Positions 1-8,556 of a DNA stretch of 64,000 bases are shown here, one piece after another. Source of the stretch: Fen-1135 sp963705275 (GTDB lineage: Bacteria > Desulfobacterota > Syntrophia > Syntrophales > UBA2185). The number at the start of each line of letters is the position of its first letter. The stretch's first letter is position 1. The stretch lies in contig OY970063.1 in assembly GCA_963705275.1 (NCBI GenBank), positions 2,790,001 to 2,854,000 on the forward strand, written 5' to 3'. The position numbers and the translations under genes were made by a program. The notes below the pieces were generated by a model. The model made no database searches. It worked only from the letters and a program-made list of their open reading frames with translations, and was not told the origin of the DNA.

Positions 1-1119
1 TATCTCCACGCCCTTGTGCGCGATGAGATGGGCGAGAAGATGAGCAAATCCAAGGGGAACATTATAGATCCCCTCGAGATGATCGATAAATTCGGCGCCG
101 ATGCGTTCAGATTTACCATGGTTGCCCTGACGGCACAGGGCAGGGATATCAGGATGTCCGAAGACCGCATTGCCGGCTACAAGCATTTCGTAAACAAGAT
201 CTGGAACGCGACGCGCTTCGCCCTCATGAACCTCGAAGATTACTCATCTTCCGGAGCTCATATCAGCAAGGACGATGAATCCCTTCCCGACAGATGGATT
301 AAGCATCGCCTGAATATAACTGCTTCGGAAGTTATCAAATCTCTTGATGAATATCGTTTCAATGATGCTGCATCAGGTATCTATCAGTTTGTCTGGCATG
401 AGCTCTGTGACTGGTACCTTGAGCTCGTTAAGCCCGAGCTTTATGGAAAAGGCGACCCAGAGAAGAGACGCGCGGCACAGCATACGCTCTTTACTGTTAT
501 GATGTCTTCTCTCAAAATGCTTCATCCCATCATGCCTTTTGTTACGGAGGAGATATGGCAGACCCTCGTAGGCGACGGGACTTCGATCATGGTCAGTGAA
601 TTTCCCGCACCCGAGGACGCTTCCCATGACCCGGTCGCGGATAGACAGATGGGCGCCATTATGGACACGATCACTTCTATCAGAAACATAAGAGGTGAGA
701 TGAATATAGCGCCATCGAAGAAATTAAAGGTCGCAATTTCCGCGCCCGATGACGAATCGCGGGCGACCGTGGAAATTGGCAGCAGCTACATTACCAACCT
801 GGCTAATCTTGAGGCATTGACCATAACCGGCAATGGAGAGGAGCCCAAGAATGCCGCCACCGGCGTTGTCGGATCCATGCGGATATATGTGCTCTTGGAA
901 GGCGTGGTGGACTTTGCCGGGGAGAGGAAGAGGCTCGAGAAAGAGATGGCCAAGGTGGATAAAGACCTCGCAGCAATCTCGAAAAAACTCGCCAATCGCG
1001 ATTTCATGGCGAAGGCCTCGAAAGCGGTCGTGGAAAAGGAAGAAGAAAAGTTCAGGGAAGTAAGGGAGAAGCACTCTGTCCTGGCTGAAGCCCTGAAAAG
1101 ACTTCACAAGATGGGTTAG
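1..1119 (+). CDS. valS: Valyl-tRNA synthetase, C-terminal part (5' end outside window)
   Basis: Charges tRNA-Val with valine in the cytoplasm. The frame is open from base 1, so the gene enters from the left; an apparent GTG start at base 16 lies inside the conserved core and is not a start. The visible part begins just before the class I KMSKS catalytic loop (K-M-S-K-S-K-G-N), followed by the helical anticodon-binding domain and a C-terminal coiled-coil arm rich in Lys/Glu (last 70 residues or so), which is typical of ValRS and separates it from IleRS and LeuRS. About 370 residues are present out of the usual 870-950. nadC follows 77 bases downstream on the same strand. No frameshift seen. 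Confidence 0.95.
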   Translation, partial: YLHALVRDEMGEKMSKSKGNIIDPLEMIDKFGADAFRFTMVALTAQGRDIRMSEDRIAGYKHFVNKIWNATRFALMNLEDYSSSGAHISKDDESLPDRWIKHRLNITASEVIKSLDEYRFNDAASGIYQFVWHELCDWYLELVKPELYGKGDPEKRRAAQHTLFTVMMSSLKMLHPIMPFVTEEIWQTLVGDGTSIMVSEFPAPEDASHDPVADRQMGAIMDTITSIRNIRGEMNIAPSKKLKVAISAPDDESRATVEIGSSYITNLANLEALTITGNGEEPKNAATGVVGSMRIYVLLEGVVDFAGERKRLEKEMAKVDKDLAAISKKLANRDFMAKASKAVVEKEEEKFREVREKHSVLAEALKRLHKMG

Positions 1120-1196
1120 AAGAGCATCTATTACCCAGGTCTTACACGGGAGCACATGTTTCTGCACGTCAACAACCTCTGAGCATCTTTATCATC

Positions 1197-2030
1197 ATGT
1201 TACAAAAGCACATCATACGCAATATAGTACAGTCGGCCATTGAAGAAGACGCCGGTGAGGCGGATGTGACGACGATGGCGGCGCTTACAGGTGACGAGAG
1301 CGGCAAGGCCTTGGCTCTTGCCAAGGCTGTCGTCGTTGTGGCGGGCATTGATGTCTTCAAAGAGACCTTTCTTTTCCTGGATCCGGGCATGCAATTTAAA
1401 GACTGCTGTAAAGATGGGGACATTGTGGAGGAGGGAGGGTGTCTCGCAGAGATATCAGGGAATCTCAGCAGAATACTTACGGCTGAGAGGGTGGCCCTCA
1501 ATTTTCTTCAGAGGATGAGCGGTATTGCGACGCTCACGAGACGATATGTCGATGAGGTCAAAGGAACAAAGGCAAAGATCCTCGACACGAGAAAAACGGC
1601 GCCGGGGCTCCGCTATCTTGACAAGTATGCTGTGAGGATTGGCGGCGGTTATAACCATCGATTCGGCCTCTATGACGGCGTCCTTATCAAAGACAACCAC
1701 ATTGCCGCGGCGGGCGGCATATCGAAGGCGCTGGCAAGGGTTCGCGGACGCTTGCCCCATACGCTGAAGGTGGAAATTGAAGTAAAAAATCTTCAGGAAC
1801 TTGAGGAAGCCATAAACTCCGGGGCAGATGTGATAATGCTGGACAATATGTCTCTCGAGGATATGGGAAAGGCCGTCGCAGCAACTGGCGGCAGAGTGCC
1901 GCTTGAGGCATCCGGCAATGTTGCCCTCGCCAATGTGAGACAGATTGCAGAAACCGGAGTTGACTTCATATCCGTGGGGGCTCTCACTCATTCGGTATCG
2001 GCATCCGATATATCCTTGAAGATCGAATAG
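1197..2030 (+). CDS. nadC: Nicotinate-nucleotide pyrophosphorylase (carboxylating)
   Basis: Converts quinolinate and PRPP to nicotinate mononucleotide, the third step of de novo NAD synthesis. The 277-residue length is normal for NadC. Recognisable family blocks are the N-terminal E-D-x-x-x-x-D-V-T-T start, the R-K-T-A-P-G-L-R phosphoribosyl site near the middle, a G-G-G-x-N-H-R segment, the D-N-x-M-S strand and the C-terminal S-V-G-A-L-T-H-S loop. It starts a run of cofactor genes with birA 24 bases downstream, then coaX and coaE. The ribosome binding site before the ATG is weak. No nadA or nadB is visible in the window. Confidence 0.93.
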   Translation: MLQKHIIRNIVQSAIEEDAGEADVTTMAALTGDESGKALALAKAVVVVAGIDVFKETFLFLDPGMQFKDCCKDGDIVEEGGCLAEISGNLSRILTAERVALNFLQRMSGIATLTRRYVDEVKGTKAKILDTRKTAPGLRYLDKYAVRIGGGYNHRFGLYDGVLIKDNHIAAAGGISKALARVRGRLPHTLKVEIEVKNLQELEEAINSGADVIMLDNMSLEDMGKAVAATGGRVPLEASGNVALANVRQIAETGVDFISVGALTHSVSASDISLKIE

Positions 2031-2054
2031 GCCGCCGGCGCTTTAATCGACACG

Positions 2055-2849
2055 ATGGATTTTAACGAAAAAAACCTGGCTATCCGTCTTTCGGGGAAGC
2101 GGATAGGGAATAATATCCACTTTTTTGCGGAGGTCGAGTCAACCAACGACGTTCTCTTCAAACTCGCCAGTGGCGGCGCTCCTCAGGGGACTGTCGTCAT
2201 CGCTGAATCTCAGACTAAGGGGAAGGGCCGTCTGAGCAGGCAATGGTCATCTCCTCCGGGCTGTAATATCTATGCCTCCATCGTCCTGAGGCCCGCCATA
2301 GAGCCGCTATATGCCCCTCAGATAACGCTTATGACTGGCGTTGCAGTTGCCGATCTCCTGTCCGAGTATTGCACCGGAGCTGTAACGCTCAAATGGCCGA
2401 ATGACGTTCAGATCGGAGGCAAAAAGGTCTGCGGCATACTGGCGGAGATGAGCGCTTCTGAGAGAAGTGGTGTAGATTTCATCGTTGTAGGAATCGGCAT
2501 CAATGTGAACATCAGAAAAATGGATTTTGATGAATCAATCCGCAATATGGCGACGTCTCTTGCGGAAGAAGCGGGACACAATATTTCACGCCTTGATCTA
2601 GCGGCAAAATTGTTCGATAATCTCGATATTCTCTATACCCGGCTCATGGACTCGGGATTTGGTTCCATTAAGGATGCGTGGCTCTCATACTGCGATATGG
2701 TCGGAAAACAGACGCAGGTGATATTCAAGGATGACATGGCGTCGGGGAAGGTTCTCGGCATTGATGATTTTGGCGCTCTTGTCATTTCGGATGAAAAAGG
2801 AAAGATAAGAAGGATAATCGCCGGCGATGCCTCGGTGGTGAAGGGCTGA
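2055..2849 (+). CDS. birA: Biotin--[acetyl-CoA-carboxylase] ligase, short form without HTH
   Basis: Activates biotin as biotinyl-AMP and attaches it to carboxyl carrier proteins. The 264-residue protein begins almost directly with the catalytic domain (E-S-T-N-D motif) and has the G-K-G-R...W biotin/ATP loop near residue 56, the K-W-P-N-D-V strand, and a small C-terminal SH3-like domain. The N-terminal winged-helix DNA-binding domain of E. coli BirA is absent, so this is a class I ligase that should not act as the biotin operon repressor. It lies 24 bases after nadC and 71 bases before coaX. Confidence 0.92.
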   Translation: MDFNEKNLAIRLSGKRIGNNIHFFAEVESTNDVLFKLASGGAPQGTVVIAESQTKGKGRLSRQWSSPPGCNIYASIVLRPAIEPLYAPQITLMTGVAVADLLSEYCTGAVTLKWPNDVQIGGKKVCGILAEMSASERSGVDFIVVGIGINVNIRKMDFDESIRNMATSLAEEAGHNISRLDLAAKLFDNLDILYTRLMDSGFGSIKDAWLSYCDMVGKQTQVIFKDDMASGKVLGIDDFGALVISDEKGKIRRIIAGDASVVKG

Positions 2850-2920
2850 ACTCCACACGTGATGGAGAGGCGAGCAACCGGGTTATAAGCGGGCAGTGAT
2901 TCGTTGTGAGGGTTTAACCT

Positions 2921-3691
2921 ATGCTTCTGGTTATAGATGTTGGAAATACCAACACGGTTTTAGGTCTCTACGACGGAGATCAGCTCGTCCATGACTGGCG
3001 GGTAAGGACCGTTGTTGATCATACCGTTGATGAATACGGTATGCTGATCTACAATCTTTATAAGAACAGCAAGATGAGACCGAGGGAGATCAGGGACATC
3101 ATCATTTCGTGCGTTGTTCCCACGATGCTCAACATCCTGGAGCCTCTCTGCGAAAAATATTTCAATGTCAAGCCTCTCATAGTGGGACCGGGTATAAAGA
3201 CGGGGATGCCTATTCTGTATGATAATCCGAAAGAAGTAGGGGCAGACAGGATCGTCAACGCCGTCGCCGCATACGAAAAATATGGAGGGGATATCATAAT
3301 CGTCGATTTCGGCACTGCCACTACCTTTGACTATGTATCAAAAAAAGGAGAGTACATGGGCGGTTGCATATCGCCGGGCATAATGATAGCGAGCGAGGCC
3401 CTCTTCAGCAAGGCGGCAAAACTTCCCAGAGTGGAAATCGCGAGACCCAAATCTGTCATCGGCAAGGACACCGTAAGCAGTATGCAGGCAGGCATACTGT
3501 TCGGCTACGCTGGCCTCGTGGACGGCCTTGTTGGCCGCATCAAAGCGGAAGTGATGTCAGACGCGAAGGTCATAGCGACAGGCGGACTCGCGAACATCAT
3601 CTCTCCTGAAACGAAAAGCATAAATATTGTCGATGAGATGCTGACACTGGAAGGGCTCCGGATTCTCCATAAGCGAAATAGCGAGCAGTAA
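2921..3691 (+). CDS. coaX: Type III pantothenate kinase
   Basis: Phosphorylates pantothenate in the first committed step of CoA synthesis. The 256-residue protein has the ASKHA-fold phosphate 1 motif (D-V-G-N-T-N-T) at the N terminus, the P-x-x-V-G-A-D-R-I-V-N block near residue 105, and the D-F-G-T-A-T-T-F-D motif about 20 residues later. A GAGGG ribosome binding site lies 8 bases before the ATG. Type III enzymes are insensitive to CoA feedback and often need a monovalent cation (family knowledge). coaE, the last enzyme of the same pathway, follows after a 150-base gap holding a dispersed repeat. Confidence 0.94.
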   Translation: MLLVIDVGNTNTVLGLYDGDQLVHDWRVRTVVDHTVDEYGMLIYNLYKNSKMRPREIRDIIISCVVPTMLNILEPLCEKYFNVKPLIVGPGIKTGMPILYDNPKEVGADRIVNAVAAYEKYGGDIIIVDFGTATTFDYVSKKGEYMGGCISPGIMIASEALFSKAAKLPRVEIARPKSVIGKDTVSSMQAGILFGYAGLVDGLVGRIKAEVMSDAKVIATGGLANIISPETKSINIVDEMLTLEGLRILHKRNSEQ

Positions 3692-3716
3692 TGTCACAGA
3701 CCTTTTCATGTAAAAC

Positions 3717-3795
3717 TGTCATTTCGAGCGTAGCGAGAAATCTTGTCCCGGGCAGGGAGGGGACGAAAAGATATCTCCCTTCGGTCGATATGACA
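3717..3795. repeat. Dispersed intergenic repeat, copy 1 (TGTCAT...ATGACA)
   Basis: The unit opens with TGTCATTTCGAGCG and closes with ATATGACA, so its ends form an inverted TGTCAT/ATGACA pair. The interior is imperfectly palindromic. It resembles the non-autonomous, MITE-like intergenic repeats common in this kind of genome. Two related units lie at 4493-4579 and 5693-5806. It sits between coaX and coaE and probably carries no protein. Confidence 0.6.
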
Positions 3796-3841
3796 CCGGT
3801 AGAAAGCTTCATCTCGACCTGATTCTCGGCGGCACAAGAAT

Positions 3842-4459
3842 ATGCTGAAAGTGGGCTTGACAGGCGGCATCGCCTCAGGAAAATCGACTGTGGCGAAGAT
3901 GTTTGAAGACAAAGGGGCCTATCTCATTGACTTTGATTCGCTGGCGCACTTCGCGGAGGAGCCTGATCAACCGGCATGGAAGGGTATCATAGAGTTTTTC
4001 GGGGGAGAAATTCTAAACGAGGACGGAACAATCAACAGGGCAAAGCTTGGCCTGATCGTCTTTGCAGACCATAAGAAACTCTCCCGGCTTAACAGCATTG
4101 TTCACCCCGTCGTTTTCGATCTGTGGCGGCAGAGGATAGAAGATATCCGGACAATAAATCCGCGCGCCATTGTGATTTCCGATATTCCTCTCCTCATAGA
4201 GGTGAGCATGCAGCATCTGTTTGACGTTATAATCCTGGTGCATGTTTCTCCTGAAGATCAGATAAGACGTTTGACGGAGCGAAACGAATACAGCCGCAAT
4301 GTGGCCGAAAGCAGGCTTGACAAACAGATGCCCATCGACGAGAAAATCCCGCATGCCGACTTCGTCATCGACAACACAGGCCCAATTGAAACGACCCGGT
4401 CTGTTGTCAGTGCTGTATGGGAAGAGCTTCTCGTGCGGGAAAGGAAAAATCTAATTTGA
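3842..4459 (+). CDS. coaE: Dephospho-CoA kinase
   Basis: Catalyses the last step of CoA synthesis, 3'-phosphorylation of dephospho-CoA. At 205 residues it has family length. The P-loop G-G-I-A-S-G-K-S-T is at residues 7-15, a D-x-D motif follows near residue 28, and a D-I-P-L-L-x-E substrate-binding block lies near residue 115; the lid region carries the usual R-x-x-x-R-L arginines. The gene follows coaX, the first enzyme of the pathway, but a repeat element separates them, so co-transcription is not certain. The ribosome binding site is weak. Confidence 0.93.
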   Translation: MLKVGLTGGIASGKSTVAKMFEDKGAYLIDFDSLAHFAEEPDQPAWKGIIEFFGGEILNEDGTINRAKLGLIVFADHKKLSRLNSIVHPVVFDLWRQRIEDIRTINPRAIVISDIPLLIEVSMQHLFDVIILVHVSPEDQIRRLTERNEYSRNVAESRLDKQMPIDEKIPHADFVIDNTGPIETTRSVVSAVWEELLVRERKNLI

Positions 4460-4492
4460 CATTATTACTCCGGCATATAATTATATCAATTC

Positions 4493-4579
4493 TGTGATTC
4501 CCGAGAAGCCTGTCCTCGACCTGATCGGGGATCGTAATCCAGCTAAGATAATAGATGCCGGCTCAAGTCCGGCATGACA
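4493..4579. repeat. Dispersed intergenic repeat, copy 2 (TGT(G)ATTCCCGAG...GGCATGACA)
   Basis: Begins TGTGATTCCCGAG and ends CCGGCTCAAGTCCGGCATGACA, matching the general form of copies 1 and 3 with one base changed in the left terminus. The right end contains a CCGG-type stem (GCCGG...CCGGC). Its last bases create a spurious ATG at 4574 just upstream of the carbonic anhydrase gene. Confidence 0.6.
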
Positions 4580-4597
4580 ATAAATACGGAGGCAAAG

Positions 4598-5221
4598 ATG
4601 ATAGAAAAAAATGTCACTGCGGATTTCTGCAAAAAGGTTTCAGAACCTGTTATTGATCAATCCTCGTATGTGCATCCACTGGCCGCTGTCATCGGCAATG
4701 TGATCCTGGGCAGGAATATCATGGTTTCTCCCATGGCATCCGTCCGCGGCGATGAGGGGCAGCCGCTCTCCATCGGTGACGATTCGAACGTTCAGGACGG
4801 CGTCGTAATCCACGCACTGGAAACAGAGATGAATGGCAAACCCGTCGAAAAAAATCTGTATGATGTCAACGGCGGGAAGTATGCCGTGTATGTGGGAAAC
4901 CGGGTTTCCCTCGCCCACCAGGTGCAGATCCACGGACCGGCCGTTGTCATGGATGATACCTTTGTCGGCATGAAGTCCCTTGTATTCAAGTCTTTCGTGG
5001 GAAAGAAATGCGTGATCGAGCCCGGCGTTATCCTCATGGGCGTCACGGTGCCCGATGGCCGCTATGTTCCCGCCGGGTCTGTTATTAAAGACCAGGGAAA
5101 GGCTGATCAACTGCCGGCAATTACGGAAGATTACCCATTCAAAGATTTGAATAAGGGAGTTATTCACGTAAATAAATCCCTTGCCAAAGGATATTTAGCA
5201 GTGAAGAATCAAGTCAAGTAA
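4598..5221 (+). CDS. cam: Gamma-class carbonic anhydrase (Cam type)
   Basis: Interconverts CO2 and bicarbonate. The protein is a left-handed beta-helix built of hexapeptide repeats. Three zinc-ligand histidines are visible: one in V-V-I-H-A-L-E and two in S-L-A-H-Q-V-Q-I-H-G. The acidic loop that distinguishes archaeal Cam from CamH is present: the Glu directly after H-A-L (Cam Glu84) and the R-G-D-E-G segment (Cam Glu62 region). The length, about 207 residues, matches Cam without its signal peptide, so this form is probably cytoplasmic. I chose ATG 4598, which has GGAGG 5 bases upstream; ATG 4574 belongs to the upstream repeat. A bicarbonate supply would serve carboxylation or CO2-handling reactions. 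Confidence 0.87.
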   Translation: MIEKNVTADFCKKVSEPVIDQSSYVHPLAAVIGNVILGRNIMVSPMASVRGDEGQPLSIGDDSNVQDGVVIHALETEMNGKPVEKNLYDVNGGKYAVYVGNRVSLAHQVQIHGPAVVMDDTFVGMKSLVFKSFVGKKCVIEPGVILMGVTVPDGRYVPAGSVIKDQGKADQLPAITEDYPFKDLNKGVIHVNKSLAKGYLAVKNQVK

Positions 5222-5300
5222 AATGTCAATAATAAAGATTTGACCCCATTCGCTTACATGGTGGATCCAAGAAAGAAATGACGAAAATCAAGAAAGGGTC

Positions 5301-5468
5301 ATGTTAATGATGGATGATATGAAGCAACTAGTTAAGCAGATGTTGAAAAAGGCTGGCTGGGTAGGGACGATTGCGGCATTTTTCCTTATTGTGGTTTTCA
5401 TCCTTCTGCCAATTCTCTATGTCTTTCGGTTGCTCTTGCGTGACGCTCTTGATTGGCTTATGAAGTAG
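5301..5468 (+). CDS. Small single-pass membrane protein, 55 residues, unknown
   Basis: A short frame from ATG 5301 to TAG 5466-5468. It encodes an amphipathic, charged N terminus (M-x-D-D-M-K-Q-L-V-K-Q-M-L-K-K) followed by a strongly hydrophobic stretch of about 22 residues (A-A-F-F-L-I-V-V-F-I-L-L-P-I-L-Y-V-F) and a short charged tail. An AAAGGG lies just before the start. I do not recognise a family. The segment immediately upstream (5222-5260) looks like scar sequence of a mobile repeat, so a chance frame cannot be excluded. Confidence 0.4.
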   Translation: MLMMDDMKQLVKQMLKKAGWVGTIAAFFLIVVFILLPILYVFRLLLRDALDWLMK

Positions 5469-5883
5469 GTACCTCGAATTTCTGCTTCGCGATATCTATC
5501 CTAAGAACCGGTACTGACATAATAGGACACCCCTCTTAAATTATTGATTTGACCTCCAGTAAAATAGCTTCCTTCGAATTAACCTTGCAAGTGCTAACTC
5601 ATTCCCATCTGAGATTTGCCACATTGATTTTGACTCTTGCATTTTATGCCGCGCATGTCGATAATATGTCACGGTTGAAAATCCACACCTAATGTCATTG
5701 CGAGGAGCAAGTCAGCGAAAGCCCTGAGCGAACCATAGGGGGAACTGGCGATCTTAAGATTTCTCCCGTAGTTTACCTCGAGTAAATCGAGGGGGTCGAG
5801 ATGACATAAAGGGATGTTCAAAACCAGAAAGTAGAAATTTTTCGGAGCTCTCAATGTTTTTTGGTATGGGACTCATATAAACT
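5469..5883. other. Intergenic stretch with a repeat, no gene seen
   Basis: No frame with coding character is visible on either strand. The right half is occupied by the third dispersed repeat. The left half contains short T/A-rich and low-information sequence, with GTACTGACATAATAGGACACC near 5510 that resembles degraded mobile-element border sequence; I cannot assign it. Confidence 0.5.
5693..5806. repeat. Dispersed intergenic repeat, copy 3 (TGTCATTGCGAG...GAGATGACA)
   Basis: Starts TGTCATTGCGAGGAGC and ends GGTCGAGATGACA. Same terminal arrangement as copy 1, with TGTCATTKCGAG at the left end and a TCGA(T/G)ATGACA right end, but a longer interior containing a CCTCGAGTAAATCGAGG stem. It lies upstream of the exporter gene. 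Confidence 0.6.
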
Positions 5884-6519
5884 GTGTGGGAACTTATAAC
5901 AATCTTCGTTTCTTCTTTTATCATCGCATTTTCCGGCGCGATGATGCCGGGGCCCCTGCTTACGGCGACAATCAGTGAGAGCTCGCAGAGGGGCTTCATT
6001 GCCGGACCTTTGCTTATCGCAGGTCATGGCATTCTTGAGATCATCCTCCTTGCCGCTCTTGTCTTGGGACTGGGCCCGTTTCTTCAGCGCAGTGACGTCT
6101 TTGCCTTTGTCGCCATAGCAGGTGGTGTTATCCTTATCTGGCTGGCTTTAGGAATGTTTCGCGCCCTGCCGAAGTTGACTCTGTCACTGAATCTAGGGAA
6201 GACCAAGGGCGGCTCTCTCGTAAAGAATGGTGCGATCCTCAGCATCGCCAATCCCTACTGGATCGTCTGGTGGGCAACTATAGGGTTTGGTTATGTCATT
6301 TATAGCTGGAGTTTCGGCATAGCAGGCTTGGTATTTTTTTTCACGGGACATATTCTGGCAGATTTTGTCTGGTATTCTGCGGTTTCCGCGGCAGTGGGGA
6401 AGGGCAGGCATCTTTTCACTGATGGTTTTTATAGATGGGTTATTGGAACATGCGCAGTTGTGTTAATTCTTTTTGCGTGCTATTTTTTCTATGGCGGTGT
6501 GCAGAAGATAATTGCTTGA
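5884..6519 (+). CDS. LysE/RhtB-family amino acid exporter-like membrane protein
   Basis: A 211-residue inner-membrane protein with about six hydrophobic segments. The N terminus has the family motif G-A-M-M-P-G-P-L-L after the first membrane segment, followed by a G-x-x-x-G-P-L-L-I-A-G-H-G block, and the middle carries N-P-Y-W-I-V-W-W, the usual N-P-(K/Y) motif of the superfamily. Start is GTG 5884. Relatives export basic or branched amino acids or act as threonine/homoserine exporters, but the substrate cannot be told here. queF begins 26 bases downstream on the same strand, so they may share a transcript. Confidence 0.8.
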   Translation: MWELITIFVSSFIIAFSGAMMPGPLLTATISESSQRGFIAGPLLIAGHGILEIILLAALVLGLGPFLQRSDVFAFVAIAGGVILIWLALGMFRALPKLTLSLNLGKTKGGSLVKNGAILSIANPYWIVWWATIGFGYVIYSWSFGIAGLVFFFTGHILADFVWYSAVSAAVGKGRHLFTDGFYRWVIGTCAVVLILFACYFFYGGVQKIIA

Positions 6520-6545
6520 GAGATTGAAGGAGGAGAAGAGCCTAG

Positions 6546-6950
6546 ATGACGAAGAAGATGCAAAAAACAGATCTTGACGGGTTGACTTTGCTTAGGCGAG
6601 ATGCCAAACCCACAAAGAAGTTAGAAACCTTTCCCAACCATCATCCGAAGAGAGATTACGTCGTAACACTAAAGACGGATGAGTTTACATGCGTCTGTCC
6701 GGCCACGGGGCAGCCGGATTTTGCCAGGCTGACCATTCAGTACATACCTGATAAAAAAATTGTCGAATCCAAATCTCTGAAATTGTATCTCTGGTCTTAC
6801 CGAAATGAAGGGGTATTTCATGAGCATGTGGCCAACGTCATTCTCGACGATCTGGCTTCTGCGCTCAAGCCCCGGTGGTGCAAAATCACGGCTGATTTCG
6901 CGGTTCGCGGCGGAATTTCCATAACCATAGATGCGGAATACAAAAAGTGA
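6546..6950 (+). CDS. queF: NADPH-dependent preQ0 reductase (7-cyano-7-deazaguanine reductase)
   Basis: Reduces preQ0 to preQ1 in queuosine tRNA modification. The 134-residue protein is the short, unimodular QueF type. The catalytic cysteine lies in C-V-C-P-A-T-G-Q-P-D-F-A (second Cys), the substrate-binding E-S-K-S-L-K-L-Y motif follows about 35 residues later, and F-H-E is present in the next helix. A good AGGAG-type site precedes the ATG at 6546. No queC, queD or queE is visible nearby. I see no preQ1 riboswitch in the 26 bases upstream. Confidence 0.93.
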   Translation: MTKKMQKTDLDGLTLLRRDAKPTKKLETFPNHHPKRDYVVTLKTDEFTCVCPATGQPDFARLTIQYIPDKKIVESKSLKLYLWSYRNEGVFHEHVANVILDDLASALKPRWCKITADFAVRGGISITIDAEYKK

Positions 6951-7019
6951 TATTGCCGGCATGTCCGATGCCCGTCATAAAGCTCCGGGATCATTCCGAA
7001 AAGGCGCTCGAGAATAGTA

Positions 7020-7048
7020 TTGACATACAGGAAAGCCATAACTATATT
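7020..7048 (+). promoter_or_regulatory. Sigma-70-type promoter of the sigma-54 activator gene
   Basis: TTGACA at 7020-7025 and TATATT at 7043-7048 with a 17-base spacer. It lies 36 bases before the GTG start of the regulator, giving a short leader. Confidence 0.7.
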
Positions 7049-7083
7049 ATTTCAGCAAAAGGCAAATTTTACAGGAAGAAAAC

Positions 7084-8556
7084 GTGTCAAAACTTACACC
7101 TAAAACAAGAAAGACAGATAGGCTGAAATTAGTCGCGGGCGACAAGTCTCAACAGGATCTACGCGAATGTGACTTCTGCGAATTGGAAGATATCATTGAG
7201 TCATCACACGACGGTCTTTTCATAACCGATGGGCAGGGGGTTATCCTGAGAGTAAATAGCGCTTGGGAGCGTATTGCCGGAATTCAGAGGGAATTCGCCA
7301 TAGGCAAATGCGCCGCGGACCTCGTAGATCAGAAATGGTACACGGAATCTGCAGCAATGGCGGCAATCAGGGAAAGACAAAAAGTTACCATCATGCTGGA
7401 GATGCTCAGAGGGGAGAAAGTAGGTCAGAAAATAATGGCGACGGCTATACCCATATGGGGTGATGATGGCGAAATAAGGCGGGTTGTCGCCAATATCAGA
7501 GATATAACGGAAATACTCTACTTGAAGCAGTTGCTGGAAAAGACGCAGCGGTTGAATGAATTATATGCCGCCGAACTTGAGCAGATGAAGAACCTCGATG
7601 TAGTGGCTCGCGGCGAGTCAACGAAACGAATAATGGAAATCGTGGCTCGTGTTGCCAGCTTCGATGTGTCGGTTTTAATCACCGGCGAATCGGGTGTCGG
7701 CAAAGAAGTGATAGCGAACGCCATACACCAGCAAAGCCAGCGCTCAAAAGGTCCTCTCATCAAGGTGAACTCCGGCGCAATTCCTGAAACGCTACTTGAA
7801 TCCGAACTCTTCGGGTACGATTATGGAGCCTTTACGGGTGCAAGAAAACAGGGAAAGCCCGGCATGTTTGAGCTCGCAAATGAGGGTACTCTGTTTTTGG
7901 ACGAGATTGGCGATATTCCATACAGTCTCCAGGGAAAGCTTTTGAGGGCCCTGCAGGACCATGAAGTCATGAGGATTGGCGGCGTAAAGCCCACTCCCGT
8001 CGACGTGCGCATTGTTGCCGCGACAAACAAGAATCTTGAAGAAATGGTGAGAAGAGGCACCTTTCGCGATGATCTTTATTATCGTTTAAACGTCGTTGCG
8101 ATAGATATTCCTCCGTTGCGCGAGCGCAAAGAGGACATACCGATGTTCGTCCTGCATTTCCTTGATAAGATGAACAAGAAACATCAATACAACAAACGCA
8201 TTTCACCGGAGGTTATCGATGTCCTGATGCTCTACTCCTGGCCCGGCAATGTGCGGGAATTGGAAAACGTGGTAGAGAGGATGATCATCATGACGGAGGG
8301 CGACGAAATAACCATGAAGCATCTGCCAATTCAGATTAAGAGTCAGATCGCCCCTGAGGCAATTAACATCGTCGGGGACAGCAGCTTCAAAACGACAATT
8401 GAGCAGACGGAGAAGCAGCTTCTCAAACAGGCGCTCCAGAATCACAAGGGCACGAGGGAGATCGCCAAGGCAATGAAAATCAATCAATCCACAGTCGTGC
8501 GCAAACTGAAGAAATATAACCTCAGTTCATCCCCGGATAATGAACCACAGAACTAA
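7084..8556 (+). CDS. Sigma-54-dependent transcriptional activator (PAS-AAA+-Fis)
   Basis: An enhancer-binding protein of 490 residues. A PAS sensor occupies roughly residues 35-150 (S-S-H-D-G-L-F-I-T-D start), followed by a short linker helix. The AAA+ domain spans about 180-410, with Walker A G-E-S-G-V-G-K-E, the GAFTGA sigma-54 contact loop in D-Y-G-A-F-T-G-A, Walker B L-F-L-D-E-I-G-D and a sensor R-F-R. A Fis-type helix-turn-helix ends the protein. No receiver domain is present, so a small molecule or redox cue sensed by PAS is more likely than phosphorylation. GTG start with AGGAAG upstream. It faces the catabolic block, which carries a strong sigma-54 promoter at 17148-17162; the target is inferred. 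Confidence 0.9.
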   Translation: MSKLTPKTRKTDRLKLVAGDKSQQDLRECDFCELEDIIESSHDGLFITDGQGVILRVNSAWERIAGIQREFAIGKCAADLVDQKWYTESAAMAAIRERQKVTIMLEMLRGEKVGQKIMATAIPIWGDDGEIRRVVANIRDITEILYLKQLLEKTQRLNELYAAELEQMKNLDVVARGESTKRIMEIVARVASFDVSVLITGESGVGKEVIANAIHQQSQRSKGPLIKVNSGAIPETLLESELFGYDYGAFTGARKQGKPGMFELANEGTLFLDEIGDIPYSLQGKLLRALQDHEVMRIGGVKPTPVDVRIVAATNKNLEEMVRRGTFRDDLYYRLNVVAIDIPPLRERKEDIPMFVLHFLDKMNKKHQYNKRISPEVIDVLMLYSWPGNVRELENVVERMIIMTEGDEITMKHLPIQIKSQIAPEAINIVGDSSFKTTIEQTEKQLLKQALQNHKGTREIAKAMKINQSTVVRKLKKYNLSSSPDNEPQN

